Assembly (NCBI GenBank): GCA_038524325.1
Contig: JBCBIS010000045.1
Coordinates: 1 to 23,839 of the forward strand
Length of the DNA: 23,839 nt
Direction of reading: 5' to 3'
Source: Thermohalobaculum sp038524325
Lineage (GTDB): Bacteria; Pseudomonadota; Alphaproteobacteria; Rhodobacterales; Rhodobacteraceae
Position numbers and translations under genes: made by a program. This document shows positions 13,456-22,186 of this stretch, one piece after another. Every line of letters begins with the position of its first letter. The stretch's first letter is position 1. A model generated the notes under the pieces. The model had not been told where the DNA came from and did not search any database. It saw only the letters and a program-made list of their open reading frames with translations.

Positions 13456-16065
13456 ATGCCCAATCCGCAGAAAACCGCGCCGTCCAACTTCAGGACCGCG
13501 GCACCGACCTATAGCGCGATGCTTCTGCCGTTCCTTGGGCTGGTGGTTTGCGCGGTGGTGATCATTCTTATGGCGTATGGCAGCTATCAGCAGAGCAACC
13601 TGCTGATCAGCGATGTCGAACGCTCGACCGCCGGATCGAACCTTGCCCATGAACTTCAAAAAGAACGTGGAATGTCGGTCGGCTTCGTTGCCTCCTCGGG
13701 CACGAAGTTCAACGCAGAGCTGGCTGCCCAGCGCCGTACGACCGATGCAATTATCGAACAGACCCTGAAGGTTCTGGATCACACTCAGGTCGAGACGATC
13801 CCGGACACCATGCTCGGCCATCACACCGCCCGGCACAATCGCCTCAGGGCGGCGTTGGACAGGTTGGCGCAGATGCGCCGGTCGGTCGACAATCTCAAAG
13901 CGCAGGTGCCCGAAGTCGCCAAATTCTATACTGGCACCATCCGTGATCTTCTGAGCTTTGCCGACGATCCTCTGCTCAATGACGCGCAGGCGGCGCTGAC
14001 GAAATGGACCGTGATCTACCGATCGATCCTGATGGCGAAGGAATTCGCGGGGGTCGAGCGGGCCGCCGGCTCGGTCGGGTTCGGCAAGGGGGCTTTCGAT
14101 GTCGAAACCTATACCTGGTTCAACGGCCTGCAGCAGCGGCAAGACTTTTTGAAGGACCGGATCAGCAGCCTCAGCGGTCCGGCCGAAAGGGCATCTCTGG
14201 ATGCCGTGCTGAAGAGCGCTGCGGCGCAAGAGCTCGAGCGTCTGCGCACAATCGCGCAGAACAGCCTCACGACTGGCGATGTCCAGAACGTCACCGCCCA
14301 GCAATGGTTCGCGGCCTCGACCGCCTACCTCGGCGAGTTGCGCAAGTTCGAGCAGGAACTCGCCGGGAAAATCAGGGGACTGGCGAGTGCGAATGGCGAT
14401 AGCTATCGCTTCTGGGTCATTGCCCAGGTCGTCATTCTCGTCGCCGTCACGCTCCTGTTCGGGCTGCTGGGGGTCCGATATGTCAGCTCGATGCTGGGCG
14501 CGCTGGGTCAGCTGCAAAGGGCGATCTCGCGGATTGCGAACGCGGAACAGGGGATCGAGATCCCAGCCACCGCGCGTAAGGATGCGATCGGGACGATCGC
14601 CAAATCCCTCCTGACCATCAGCAATTCCGGTGCGGAGATGACCCGGGTTGCCACTGCGGTCGAGAAAGCGCCCATCCCGACCCTCGTTCTCGACGACCGC
14701 GGGATTGCCCTGTTCGAGAACGCGGCATTCGAGGAGCTGTTCGCAACAGATGCCAGCGTCCTCTCGCCTCTGATGCCGACCGATCCGGCCACCGGGCGTC
14801 ATGACGCCAGCGCCTTGGTCGACCTGTTCGAAGATGCGCTGGCCAAGGGTAAGGTGATCACCAAATCGCTCTCGTCCAACGCGATCGAAATCAAGATTTC
14901 GGACAAGATCTTCGAAGGCTATTTCAGTCAGGTCCGCGACAAGGAAGGCCGCCGCATCGGTTCGACCCTGATGATCAACGACATCTCCGCCGTCCGACAG
15001 CTTGAAGGCGAGGTCATTTCTGTGATCGAGGGGGTCGAGCGGGGCGAATTCTCGCATCGGGTCAAATCGATCGACGATTGCGGCTTCACCTCCTTCGTGG
15101 CCCATGGCCTGAACCGGCAGATGGAGGAGGTCGAGCGGTTCATGCGCAGTCTGCAAACCGCGCTGACTGCAATGTCACAGGGCGACCTGACGAAGCGGAT
15201 CGCCGACGATTTCGCAGGCGACTATGACAAGGCCTGCCGTTCGGTGAACAGCAATATGGACGCACTGAGCGATATGATCTGCAGTGTCTCCAACGCCGCG
15301 ACACAGCTCCATGGCACGGTCGGCCCCATCGCCTCGGGCGCGCAGATGCTGGCGGGACGCGCCGAAGAACAAGCGGCGGCGCTGGAAGAAACCTCGGCCA
15401 CAATGGAGGAGATCTCGCGCAATATCGCCTCGTCGGCCAAAGATGCAAAAACCGCCGCCGATTTCGCCAGCCAGGCCGAACATCGCGCCAATCACGGGGT
15501 TCAGGTCCTGTCGGACACCAAAGACGCGATGGGTCAGATCGAGGGCAGCTCCAGCAAGATCGCCGATATCATCGCGGTGATCGACGGCATCGCCTTCCAG
15601 ACCAATCTGCTCGCCCTGAACGCCGCCGTCGAAGCGGCCCGCGCCGGAGATGCCGGCAAGGGCTTTGCCGTGGTCGCCTCGGAGGTCCGCTCGCTGGCGC
15701 AACGCTCCTCTGACGCCGCAAAGGAAATCCGCGAGCAAATCCAGCAGAGCACTGGGAATGTCGCGGAAGGCGTGGCGCTGATGGAGAAGACCTCGGAAGC
15801 GCTCGACCAGATCCGCGAGACCATCACCAATCTGGGCAGCACGGTCAATTCGATCTCGAACAGCATGGCCGATCAGGCCGCCGGAGCAAAGGAGGTTACC
15901 ACCACGGTCGGTCATCTCGACCAAATCACCCAGAAGAACGCGACCGTGGCGCAGGAAAGCGCGGGCGATGCGAAAAACATGCAGCGCCAGGCGGATGAAC
16001 TGCAGACGCTGACAGCGATGTTCCAGACCTCAAGCGCTCAAAAGAACATCACCAAGGCCGCCTGA
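13456..16065 (+). CDS. methyl-accepting chemotaxis protein with NIT, PAS and HAMP domains
   Basis: An 869-residue transmembrane chemoreceptor. The order is a short cytoplasmic N-terminus, TM1 at about residues 20-42, a periplasmic NIT-type sensor (HELQKERGMSVGFVASSG near 65-82, then a helical bundle to ~315), TM2 at 319-341, HAMP, a PAS-like domain (~397-515), two further HAMP-like segments (~516-620) and the MCP signalling coiled coil. The highly conserved hairpin tip IDGIAFQTNLLALNAAVEAA lies near 708-727. It would signal to CheA/CheW, which are not in the window. NIT domains were named for nitrate/nitrite sensing, but ligands vary. No C-terminal CheR-tethering pentapeptide is seen (it ends ITKAA). 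GAGGT precedes the ATG at 13456. Divergent orientation from the catabolic regulator may link taxis to that substrate. Confidence 0.93.
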   Translation: MPNPQKTAPSNFRTAAPTYSAMLLPFLGLVVCAVVIILMAYGSYQQSNLLISDVERSTAGSNLAHELQKERGMSVGFVASSGTKFNAELAAQRRTTDAIIEQTLKVLDHTQVETIPDTMLGHHTARHNRLRAALDRLAQMRRSVDNLKAQVPEVAKFYTGTIRDLLSFADDPLLNDAQAALTKWTVIYRSILMAKEFAGVERAAGSVGFGKGAFDVETYTWFNGLQQRQDFLKDRISSLSGPAERASLDAVLKSAAAQELERLRTIAQNSLTTGDVQNVTAQQWFAASTAYLGELRKFEQELAGKIRGLASANGDSYRFWVIAQVVILVAVTLLFGLLGVRYVSSMLGALGQLQRAISRIANAEQGIEIPATARKDAIGTIAKSLLTISNSGAEMTRVATAVEKAPIPTLVLDDRGIALFENAAFEELFATDASVLSPLMPTDPATGRHDASALVDLFEDALAKGKVITKSLSSNAIEIKISDKIFEGYFSQVRDKEGRRIGSTLMINDISAVRQLEGEVISVIEGVERGEFSHRVKSIDDCGFTSFVAHGLNRQMEEVERFMRSLQTALTAMSQGDLTKRIADDFAGDYDKACRSVNSNMDALSDMICSVSNAATQLHGTVGPIASGAQMLAGRAEEQAAALEETSATMEEISRNIASSAKDAKTAADFASQAEHRANHGVQVLSDTKDAMGQIEGSSSKIADIIAVIDGIAFQTNLLALNAAVEAARAGDAGKGFAVVASEVRSLAQRSSDAAKEIREQIQQSTGNVAEGVALMEKTSEALDQIRETITNLGSTVNSISNSMADQAAGAKEVTTTVGHLDQITQKNATVAQESAGDAKNMQRQADELQTLTAMFQTSSAQKNITKAA

Positions 16066-16092
16066 CAGAGGGTGGCCGAGGCGCGGGTGCAG

Positions 16093-16434
16093 ATGGCCAC
16101 CCTATCCGGCACCAATTGGGTGCCCGAACCGGTGCTGCCCTCCTATCGCCTGTGAGACCGACAAGGCGATTTCGAGTTCGCCAATCACCCGTGGCGGCTG
16201 GGTATGAAGGACAGCGCGGCGCGGACCTATCCCTGGAACCCGATGGAGCGGGCCCGTACAGCGGACGAAGCGTTCTCGGACATGCAGGACTGGGTGAACG
16301 TGTCGTTGCGCCCCCGCGAGTCCGCGCTGGCGCAACTGGGCCTTGACCCGATGCCGGATGACCCTTGCGGCCGGGCGGCGCCCGAAGCGGTGATCGAGGC
16401 GGAGCTGCGTGGCTCAGACCTCGGGGGCATTTGA
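16093..16434 (+). pseudogene. decayed reading frame with one internal stop, unidentified
   Basis: From 16093 a frame reads MATLSGTNWVPEPVLPSYRL, stops at TGA (16153-16155), then continues as DRQGDFEFANHPWRLGM and on to a stop at 16434. Composition on both sides of the stop looks like real protein (several Trp, Phe and Pro, little low complexity), and a Trp codon changed to TGA would account for the break. An ATG at 16204 could still start a 76-residue product. The frame is the same as that of the chemoreceptor, 27 nt after its stop. I do not recognise the family. The following 211 nt to the aldolase start (16435-16645) show no feature apart from its ribosome-binding site. Confidence 0.4.
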
Positions 16435-16645
16435 CCGCCAACCCATCGCCCCGGCTTTGCCGCTCTCCAAAACATCAGCGGTCATGCGTCTGGTCGAGGG
16501 TGATGGCCGACTGAACGGCCGACTGTTTGCCGGGCACCAACCGGATGCAAAGATGCAAAACGGGCATCGCTTGCCCCCAGGCGAAAGGCGATTGATCTGA
16601 GCCCCCCATACCGCCAAGCTCGCGCCAAACAGGGGAGGGGATCGC

Positions 16646-17407
16646 ATGGAGCTTCCGATTAACCAGTTCAAAGCGGCGCTACAGACCGAGCAACGCCAAT
16701 TGGGCATGTGGAGCGCGCTGGCCAGCCCGATCGCGGCCGAGATCCATGCCGGCTCCGGCTGGGACTGGGTGCTGGTGGATATGGAGCATGCGCCGAATGA
16801 CCTGCCCGACATGCTCGCCCAGGCCCAGGCGCTGGCGGCGGGGCCTGCGCCGGTGCTCTGCCGGCCCGCCTGGAACGACACGGTGCTGATCAAGCGGATC
16901 CTGGATATCGGAGTGCAGACGCTGATCATCCCCTATGTCCAAACCGCCGAAGAGGCCCGCGCGGCGGTCGCCGCCACCCGTTATCCGCCCGAGGGCGTGC
17001 GCGGGGTCGCGGGCGGTGGCCGGGCGGCGGGCTATGGCCGGGTCGCGGGCTATCAGGCCAAGGCGGCAGATCAGATCGCGGTGGTGGTCCAGGTCGAGAC
17101 CGCCGCGACAGTGGAGCAGATCGAGGAGATCGCCGCAGTCCCGGGCATCGACGCGCTGTTCGTGGGGCCCGCCGATCTTGCCGCCTCGATGGGGCATCTC
17201 GGCGACATGGCCCATCCCGAGGTGGAAGCGAAGATCGAGGAGGCCGCCCGGCGCTGTCTGGCCGCGGGCAAGCCCATCGGCTCGCTGGCCTTGGACCCGG
17301 CGGTGGCCAAGCGGTATTTCGGCTATGGCTACAGTTTCATCGCCGTGGCCGTGGACTCGGTCCTGCTGGCCCGTGCCTCGACCGCATTGATCGGAGAGTT
17401 CCGATGA
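16646..17407 (+). CDS. HpcH/HpaI-family class II aldolase
   Basis: A 253-residue metal-dependent aldolase of the 4-hydroxy-2-oxoheptanedioate / 2-dehydro-3-deoxyglucarate aldolase family, which cleaves 4-hydroxy-2-oxoacids to pyruvate and an aldehyde. Family residues are the His in VDMEHAPND, the Arg in CRPAWND, the metal ligand Glu in VVQVETAATVEQIEEI and the Asp in FVGPADLAASMG, all intact. Length is typical (~250-260). GGGGAGGGGATCGC precedes the ATG, a strong ribosome-binding site. Its stop overlaps the next start (ATGA), so it is coupled to the DoeA-family hydrolase. The substrate is unknown; a keto acid derived from the hydrolase product or from an enolase-family dehydratase is possible, but those genes lie on the other strand over 8 kb away. 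Confidence 0.88.
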   Translation: MELPINQFKAALQTEQRQLGMWSALASPIAAEIHAGSGWDWVLVDMEHAPNDLPDMLAQAQALAAGPAPVLCRPAWNDTVLIKRILDIGVQTLIIPYVQTAEEARAAVAATRYPPEGVRGVAGGGRAAGYGRVAGYQAKAADQIAVVVQVETAATVEQIEEIAAVPGIDALFVGPADLAASMGHLGDMAHPEVEAKIEEAARRCLAAGKPIGSLALDPAVAKRYFGYGYSFIAVAVDSVLLARASTALIGEFR

Positions 17408-18615
17408 CGAGCGCCACCGACCGGGGCGTGACCCCCCCGTTCTCGGCCGAGGAATATGCCCGCCGGATCGCCAAGGTGCGGGCGGCCATGGCCGCGGCGG
17501 GGGTCGAGCTGCTGTTCACCTGCGACCCCTCGAACATGGCCTGGCTGACCGGCTATGATGGGTGGAGTTTCTACGTCCATCAGGGGGTGCTGCTGGGGCC
17601 CGAGGGCGACCCCGTGCTCTGGGCGCGCAAGATGGATGCGATGGGGGGGCTCCGCACCTGCTGGATGGGCAACGACGACATCGTCGCCTATCCCGACCAC
17701 TATGTCATGTCGACCGAGCGCCATCCCATGGACCATCTCGCCTCGCTGATCCGAGACCGGGGCTGGGCCGGCCGTCCGATGGGGGTGGAGATGGAGACCT
17801 ATTACTACTCCGCTAAGGCGCATGCGGTGCTGACCGCCGCCCTGCCCGACACGCCAGTCAGCGACCAGACGGCGCTGATCAACTGGCAGCGCGCGGTGAA
17901 ATCTGCCGAGGAGCTTCGCTTCATGCGCCGCGCCGCGCGGATCGTCGAGCGGATGCACGCGGCCATCGCCGAGATCGTCGCCCCTGGCATCCCCAAAAAC
18001 GTGGTCGCCGCCGAGATCACCCGCACCGGCATCCTGGGCGCGGAGGATGCAGAAGGCGCATTCGGCGGAGACTACCCCGCCATCGCCCCCCTTATGCCCA
18101 CGGGTCAGGACGCCACGGCGGCGCATCTGACCTGGGACGATACGCCTTTCGCCTCGGGCGCGGGCACGTTTTTCGAGATCGCCGGCTGCTATCGCCGCTA
18201 TCACGCGCCCTGCTGCCGCACGGTCTATCTCGGCACCCCGCCCGCCGAGATGCGCCGGGCCGAGGAGGCGGCGCTGGAGGGGATCGCCGCGTGCGTCGAC
18301 GCAGCCCGCGCCGGGAACACCGCGGGAGATGTGGCGCGCGCCTTCTATGCTGTGCTCGCCCGGCACGGGATCGAGCGGGAGGGGCGGCTCGGCTATCCGA
18401 TCGGCCTTTCCTACCCGCCGGATTGGGGAGAGCGGACCTTCTCGATCCGGACCGAGGACGAGACAGTGCTGGAACCCGACATGACCGTCCACCTGATGCC
18501 GGCCCTGTGGATGGAGACCTTCGGGCTGGAAATCACAGAACCAGTGCGCATCCGCGATGGCGCGCCTGCGGAATGCCTCGCCGACGTCCCACGGCCCTTG
18601 CTGGTGAAGCCCTAG
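17404..18615 (+). CDS. doeA: ectoine hydrolase (DoeA/EutD)-family M24 protein
   Basis: A 403-residue protein of the creatinase/Xaa-Pro-peptidase (M24) fold. Large blocks match, from memory, Halomonas elongata DoeA: DPSNMAWLTGYDGWSFYVHQ, LRTCWM, YPDHYV, HPMDHLA, AIxPLMPTGxDA, HLTWDD, GTFFEIAG, YRRYHAP, RTVYLG and GYPIGLSYPPDWGERT. DoeA opens the ectoine ring to N-alpha-acetyl-diaminobutyrate. As in DoeA, the standard M24 metal carboxylate motif is altered (FFEIAG). The length equals the family's ~400. However, the partners expected in ectoine clusters (DoeB deacetylase, DoeC, DoeD, AsnC-type DoeX, the Uht/Teh transporter) are absent and an HpcH aldolase precedes it. It may be a paralogue acting on another cyclic amidine or amide. 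Its stop overlaps that of the convergent thioesterase. Confidence 0.85.
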   Translation: MTSATDRGVTPPFSAEEYARRIAKVRAAMAAAGVELLFTCDPSNMAWLTGYDGWSFYVHQGVLLGPEGDPVLWARKMDAMGGLRTCWMGNDDIVAYPDHYVMSTERHPMDHLASLIRDRGWAGRPMGVEMETYYYSAKAHAVLTAALPDTPVSDQTALINWQRAVKSAEELRFMRRAARIVERMHAAIAEIVAPGIPKNVVAAEITRTGILGAEDAEGAFGGDYPAIAPLMPTGQDATAAHLTWDDTPFASGAGTFFEIAGCYRRYHAPCCRTVYLGTPPAEMRRAEEAALEGIAACVDAARAGNTAGDVARAFYAVLARHGIEREGRLGYPIGLSYPPDWGERTFSIRTEDETVLEPDMTVHLMPALWMETFGLEITEPVRIRDGAPAECLADVPRPLLVKP

Positions 18616-19043
18616 CCCTCGCGCGCCATTACCGCGACGGTCAGGCGTGAGATGCAGGTCAGCTTGCCAGCCTCGTCGCGGATCTCGATCGCCCAGACAT
18701 GGCTGCGCCGGCCCAGATGGATCGGCCGCACCTCGCCCGTCACCCAGCCAGACGAGACCGGGCGGAGATGGTTGGCATTGATCTCCTGCCCCACGATCAC
18801 CTGTTTGTCGAAATCCACGACCGCGACCGAGGCGACGGAGCCGAGTGTCTCGGCCAGCAAAACCGACGCGCCGCCATGCAGCAGGCCCATCGGCTGCACC
18901 GTCCGCGCATCGACCGGCATGCGGGCGGTCATCCAATCCGGCCCGGCATCCAAGAACTCGATCCCCAGATGGGAAACAGCCGTCTTCTCATGCGATTTCG
19001 TGAACCATTCCAACGAGGGTTCAATATGCCAGATGGGCGTCAT
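18612..19043 (-). CDS. hotdog-fold acyl-CoA thioesterase, PaaI/YdiI-like
   Basis: A 143-residue hotdog thioesterase. The signature PMGLLHGGASVLLAETLGS holds the HGG turn and the catalytic acidic residue nine or ten residues on (Glu of LLAET), as in the YdiI/EntH/PaaI group that hydrolyses aromatic or small acyl-CoA thioesters. The substrate is unknown. Start ATG 19043 is chosen because the conserved region begins there (family members start a few residues before WF) and a GCAGAG purine stretch precedes it; an upstream in-frame start at 19124 would add 27 unconserved residues. The gene converges on the DoeA-family gene, and their stops share the four bases CTAG. It appears to be monocistronic. 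Confidence 0.87.
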   Translation of the reverse strand: MTPIWHIEPSLEWFTKSHEKTAVSHLGIEFLDAGPDWMTARMPVDARTVQPMGLLHGGASVLLAETLGSVASVAVVDFDKQVIVGQEINANHLRPVSSGWVTGEVRPIHLGRRSHVWAIEIRDEAGKLTCISRLTVAVMAREG

Positions 19044-19255
19044 TTTTTCTCTGCCGCAGTTAGGGTCAGAGCAAGGTTTTGCGTCGAAAACGCAGGTAAG
19101 CAAGGTCCAGATCTGCAATCCCACGGTTGAATTTCATCCATTCTTAAGAGATTTGCGCCATTCCTGTAGAGGTCGGCGGAGGGTTCTGCCCTCCTCCCCG
19201 GCCCTTCTCGCAGAATGTGAGTTCTTGGTATCGTCCGATGACAGGAACCGGTGAA

Positions 19256-20080
19256 ATGCTTGCGCCCAATCAAGCCACTTCTGCAGCCCTGCCGCTGATC
19301 GCGCAACAGGTAAAGACAGAGCCTTCAAAACCCAATGAGGGGCCGTCGAGCCCGCGCAGGGTAGACCCGTCGAGACAAAGCCAGGCAACCTCTCCCGATC
19401 CAGCCCGGCTGCCGGACGAGCGGGCGGCTGTCTCCAACGACGCGCTGACCCAGGCGAGCGACAAAGAGGCGGAGCGGCTGGCGAAACTCACCTCTGCTGG
19501 GGTGGGATCGGAAGGCACCCGCAATCTGCTCGCCGGCCAGGACACCGCTCCCCAAGCCGCAGCGGCCGAGGCGGCACCCGGTGTCGTCGAAACCACGCCG
19601 CCCACAACCAGTCTGGACGAAGATGTCGACCCGGTGACCGGTCTGACGGATAGCGAGACCGAGGTCGTGCGCAATCTTCAGCAGCGCGACCGGGAAGTCC
19701 GCGACCACGAGGAAGCCCATGCGAGAGTGGGCGGGCGGTACGCGTCCGAGCCTTCCTATGACATGCAGGTCGGTCCCGACGGGCGCAACTATGCCATCGG
19801 CGGCAGCGTTCAGATCGACATCTCGCCCGTGAAGGATGATCTGCAGGCGACCATCGCCAAGATGGAGGTCGTCAAAGCCGCGGCTCTCGCCCCAGCCGAG
19901 CCTTCGCCCGCCGACCGCCGGGTCGCCGCCCTGGCCGAGTCTCAGAGACTGGCCGCGATCGCCGAATTGCGCGCCCAGCGGCAGGCCGATCTGTCAGACG
20001 CCGACTACAACCGCCTGTTGAGCGAATTGTTCAGGCAGACCGAGACGCCTGCGGACCCTGTCCTGGACCTCGCCGCCTGA
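19256..20080 (+). CDS. putative metalloprotease, SprA/CJM1_0395 family
   Basis: A 274-residue protein whose first ~120 residues are low-complexity, rich in Pro, Ser, Ala and Gln. The C-terminal half has a zinc-protease motif HEEAH in VRDHEEAHARVGGRYASEPSYDMQVGPDGRNYAIGGSVQIDISPV, then KMEVVKAAALAPAEPSPADRRVAA. I recognise this as the SprA-related 'putative metalloprotease CJM1_0395' family of uncharacterised bacterial proteins. No signal peptide or membrane segment is obvious. The start is uncertain: ATG 19256 has AGGA about 9 nt upstream; ATG 19238 and GTG 19217 are in-frame alternatives that change only the disordered N-terminus. It is divergent from the thioesterase and convergent with xsc, apparently on its own. 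Substrates are unknown. Confidence 0.8.
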   Translation: MLAPNQATSAALPLIAQQVKTEPSKPNEGPSSPRRVDPSRQSQATSPDPARLPDERAAVSNDALTQASDKEAERLAKLTSAGVGSEGTRNLLAGQDTAPQAAAAEAAPGVVETTPPTTSLDEDVDPVTGLTDSETEVVRNLQQRDREVRDHEEAHARVGGRYASEPSYDMQVGPDGRNYAIGGSVQIDISPVKDDLQATIAKMEVVKAAALAPAEPSPADRRVAALAESQRLAAIAELRAQRQADLSDADYNRLLSELFRQTETPADPVLDLAA

Positions 20081-20133
20081 GGTTTGGCGACCATGCGGCC
20101 ACACCCTGTGGGGCCTGATAACCACACATAAAA

Positions 20134-20169
20134 AGGGGCAGCGCCGAACGGCACCGCCCCTCTTTTTTT
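20134..20169. terminator. bidirectional intrinsic terminator
   Basis: AGGGGC (20134-20139) pairs with GCCCCT (20156-20161); the stem continues with two mismatches to a GAAC loop. A seven-T tract follows (20163-20169) and five A residues precede it (20130-20134), so it can terminate transcription from both sides. It lies between the converging metalloprotease and xsc genes. Confidence 0.8.
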
Positions 20170-20186
20170 GCGTCAGACCGATGGGA

Positions 20187-21965
20187 TCAGGCGACCTGTT
20201 GGGGGCGCATGTCCGACGGGTCGATCCCCGCCACGCTGACCGGCTTTTTCATGGCGTCGCGACGGAAGGGCTCGCCTAGTTCCTGGTTGAGGACGCATTC
20301 GATGAAGACCGTCTCGTTACGCTCCATCTGCCCCTTGACCGCGTCATGCAGCGCCTGGGTCAGGGCGTCCATGGACGAGACCTGGACGCCTTTCAGGCCG
20401 CAGCCCTCGGCGATCTTGGCGTATTCGACACCCTCGTTCAATTCGGTACCGACGAAATTGTCTTCGAACCACAGCGTGGTGTTCCGCTTCTCGGCACCCC
20501 ATTGATAGTTGCGGAAGATCACCATGGTGATTGGCGGCCAGTCGCCACGGCCACAAGCGGTCATCTCGTTCATCGAGATCCCGAACGCGCCATCGCCCGC
20601 AAAGCCGACCACCGGCACATCGGGGCGCGCGATCTTGGCCCCCAGGATCGCCGGGAGACCATAGCCGCAGGGACCAAACAGGCCCGGCGCGAGATACTTC
20701 CGCCCCTCCTCAAAGGTCGGATAGGCGTTGCCGATGGCGCAGTTATTGCCGATATCGGTCGAGATGATCGCCTCTTTTGGCAGGGCCGACTGGATTGCGC
20801 GCCAGGCCATGCGCGGGCTCATCCGCTCCGGCTCGCGGGTGCGGGCCCGCTCGTTCCAGTTGGTGCCCGGGTCGTCATCCTCGTGATCCATCGAGGAGAG
20901 CTGTTGCAGCCAGCGAGATTTGGTCTCGGCGACCAGGTTCTTGCGCTCGGTCCGGCCATCATCGCCGGCAGTCGGTGCAAGATGGGCGAGGATCGCCTCG
21001 GCGACCTGTTTCGCGTCGCCCTGGATCCCGACCGAGACCTTCTTGGTCAGGCCGATCCGGTCGGCATTGATGTCGACCTGGATGATCTTCGCATCCTTCG
21101 GCCAGTAATCGATGCCATAGCCCGGCAGGGTCGAGAACGGGTTCAGCCGCGTGCCCAGCGCCAGGACCACATCCGCCTTCGCGATCAGCTCCATTGCTGC
21201 CTTCGAGCCGTTATAGCCCAGCGGCCCGACGCTAAGCGGGTGCGAGCCCGGGAACGCGTCATTATGCTGGTAACCGCAGCAGACTGGGGCATCCAGCCGC
21301 TCCGCCAGCGCCGCCGAGGCCGGGATGGCCCCGCCGATCACCACGCCGGCCCCGTTCAGGATCACCGGGAACTTGGCCTCGGACAGCATCTGCGCCGCAT
21401 CGGCGATGGCCTGGCGCCCACCCTGGGGCAGCTCGAACCGCACCATTTGCGGCAGGTCGATATCGATCACCTGGGTCCAATAGTCCCGCGGGACGTTGAT
21501 CTGCGCCGGGCCACAGCCGCGCCAGGCTTTCATGATCACGCGGTTCAGCACCTCGGCCATGCGCGAGGGGTCGCGGACCTCCTCCTGATAGCAGACCATG
21601 TCCTCGAACAGCTTCATCTGCTCGATCTCCTGGAAGCCGCCCTGACCGATGGTTTTGTTTGCTGCCTGCGGGGTGACCAGCAGCATCGGGGTATGGTTCC
21701 AATAGGCGGTCTTGATCGGCGTCACGAAATTGGTGATGCCCGGACCGTTCTGCGCCACCGCCATGCACATCTTGCCCGAGGCGCGGGTGAACCCATCGGC
21801 AATCATCCCGGCATTGCACTCATGCGCGCAGTCCCAGAACTTGATGCCGGCGCGCGGGAACAGATCCGAAATCGGCATCATGGCGGAGCCGATGATCCCG
21901 AACGCATGTTCGATGCCATGCATCTGGAGCACTTTCACAAAGGCTTCTTCAGTCGTCATTTTCAT
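20187..21965 (-). CDS. xsc: sulfoacetaldehyde acetyltransferase
   Basis: A 592-residue ThDP-dependent enzyme that converts sulfoacetaldehyde and phosphate to acetyl phosphate and sulfite, the desulfonation step of taurine, isethionate and related sulfonate catabolism. The N-terminus MKMTTEEAFVKVLQMHGIEHAFGIIGSAMMPISDLFP and the blocks AQNGPGITNFVTPIKTAYWNHTP and ANKTIGQGGFQEIEQMKLFEDMV are characteristic of Xsc rather than acetolactate synthase. The ThDP-binding motif GDGAFGISMNEMTACGRGDWPPITMVIFRN is intact. The length is standard. GAGAGGA precedes the ATG at 21965. The usual companions (pta for acetyl phosphate, tpa or other sulfoacetaldehyde-forming genes, transporters) are not next to it: it stands alone between a convergent and a divergent gene. 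Confidence 0.95.
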   Translation of the reverse strand: MKMTTEEAFVKVLQMHGIEHAFGIIGSAMMPISDLFPRAGIKFWDCAHECNAGMIADGFTRASGKMCMAVAQNGPGITNFVTPIKTAYWNHTPMLLVTPQAANKTIGQGGFQEIEQMKLFEDMVCYQEEVRDPSRMAEVLNRVIMKAWRGCGPAQINVPRDYWTQVIDIDLPQMVRFELPQGGRQAIADAAQMLSEAKFPVILNGAGVVIGGAIPASAALAERLDAPVCCGYQHNDAFPGSHPLSVGPLGYNGSKAAMELIAKADVVLALGTRLNPFSTLPGYGIDYWPKDAKIIQVDINADRIGLTKKVSVGIQGDAKQVAEAILAHLAPTAGDDGRTERKNLVAETKSRWLQQLSSMDHEDDDPGTNWNERARTREPERMSPRMAWRAIQSALPKEAIISTDIGNNCAIGNAYPTFEEGRKYLAPGLFGPCGYGLPAILGAKIARPDVPVVGFAGDGAFGISMNEMTACGRGDWPPITMVIFRNYQWGAEKRNTTLWFEDNFVGTELNEGVEYAKIAEGCGLKGVQVSSMDALTQALHDAVKGQMERNETVFIECVLNQELGEPFRRDAMKKPVSVAGIDPSDMRPQQVA

Positions 21966-22186
21966 GGGTCGGTTCCTCTCTCGCGCGGGTCGCCTCGCTG
22001 GGCGCCAGATATCAGGCAGGGATCACCTATCCCATAAGCCCTCGTTGGTTTAGGTCCAGATCAGCTCAACCGCTCCGCCCAATGGATCCAGCCGCCCGCT
22101 TCGTTTCCACCTGACAAAATACCTCGCATTACGCTATCGTTTTGCAACGAACCGGAGAGTTCTCAGCAACCAGGGAGGCCACGTCC

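Noticed and set aside
13435..15156. 573-residue minus-strand frame
   Set aside because: Complement of the chemoreceptor gene; no family motif.
17329..18936. 535-residue minus-strand frame
   Set aside because: Complement of the DoeA-family gene running into the thioesterase; the sense-strand genes have clear motifs and this does not.
20346..22037. 563-residue plus-strand frame
   Set aside because: Antisense of xsc; compositionally typical of a shadow frame.
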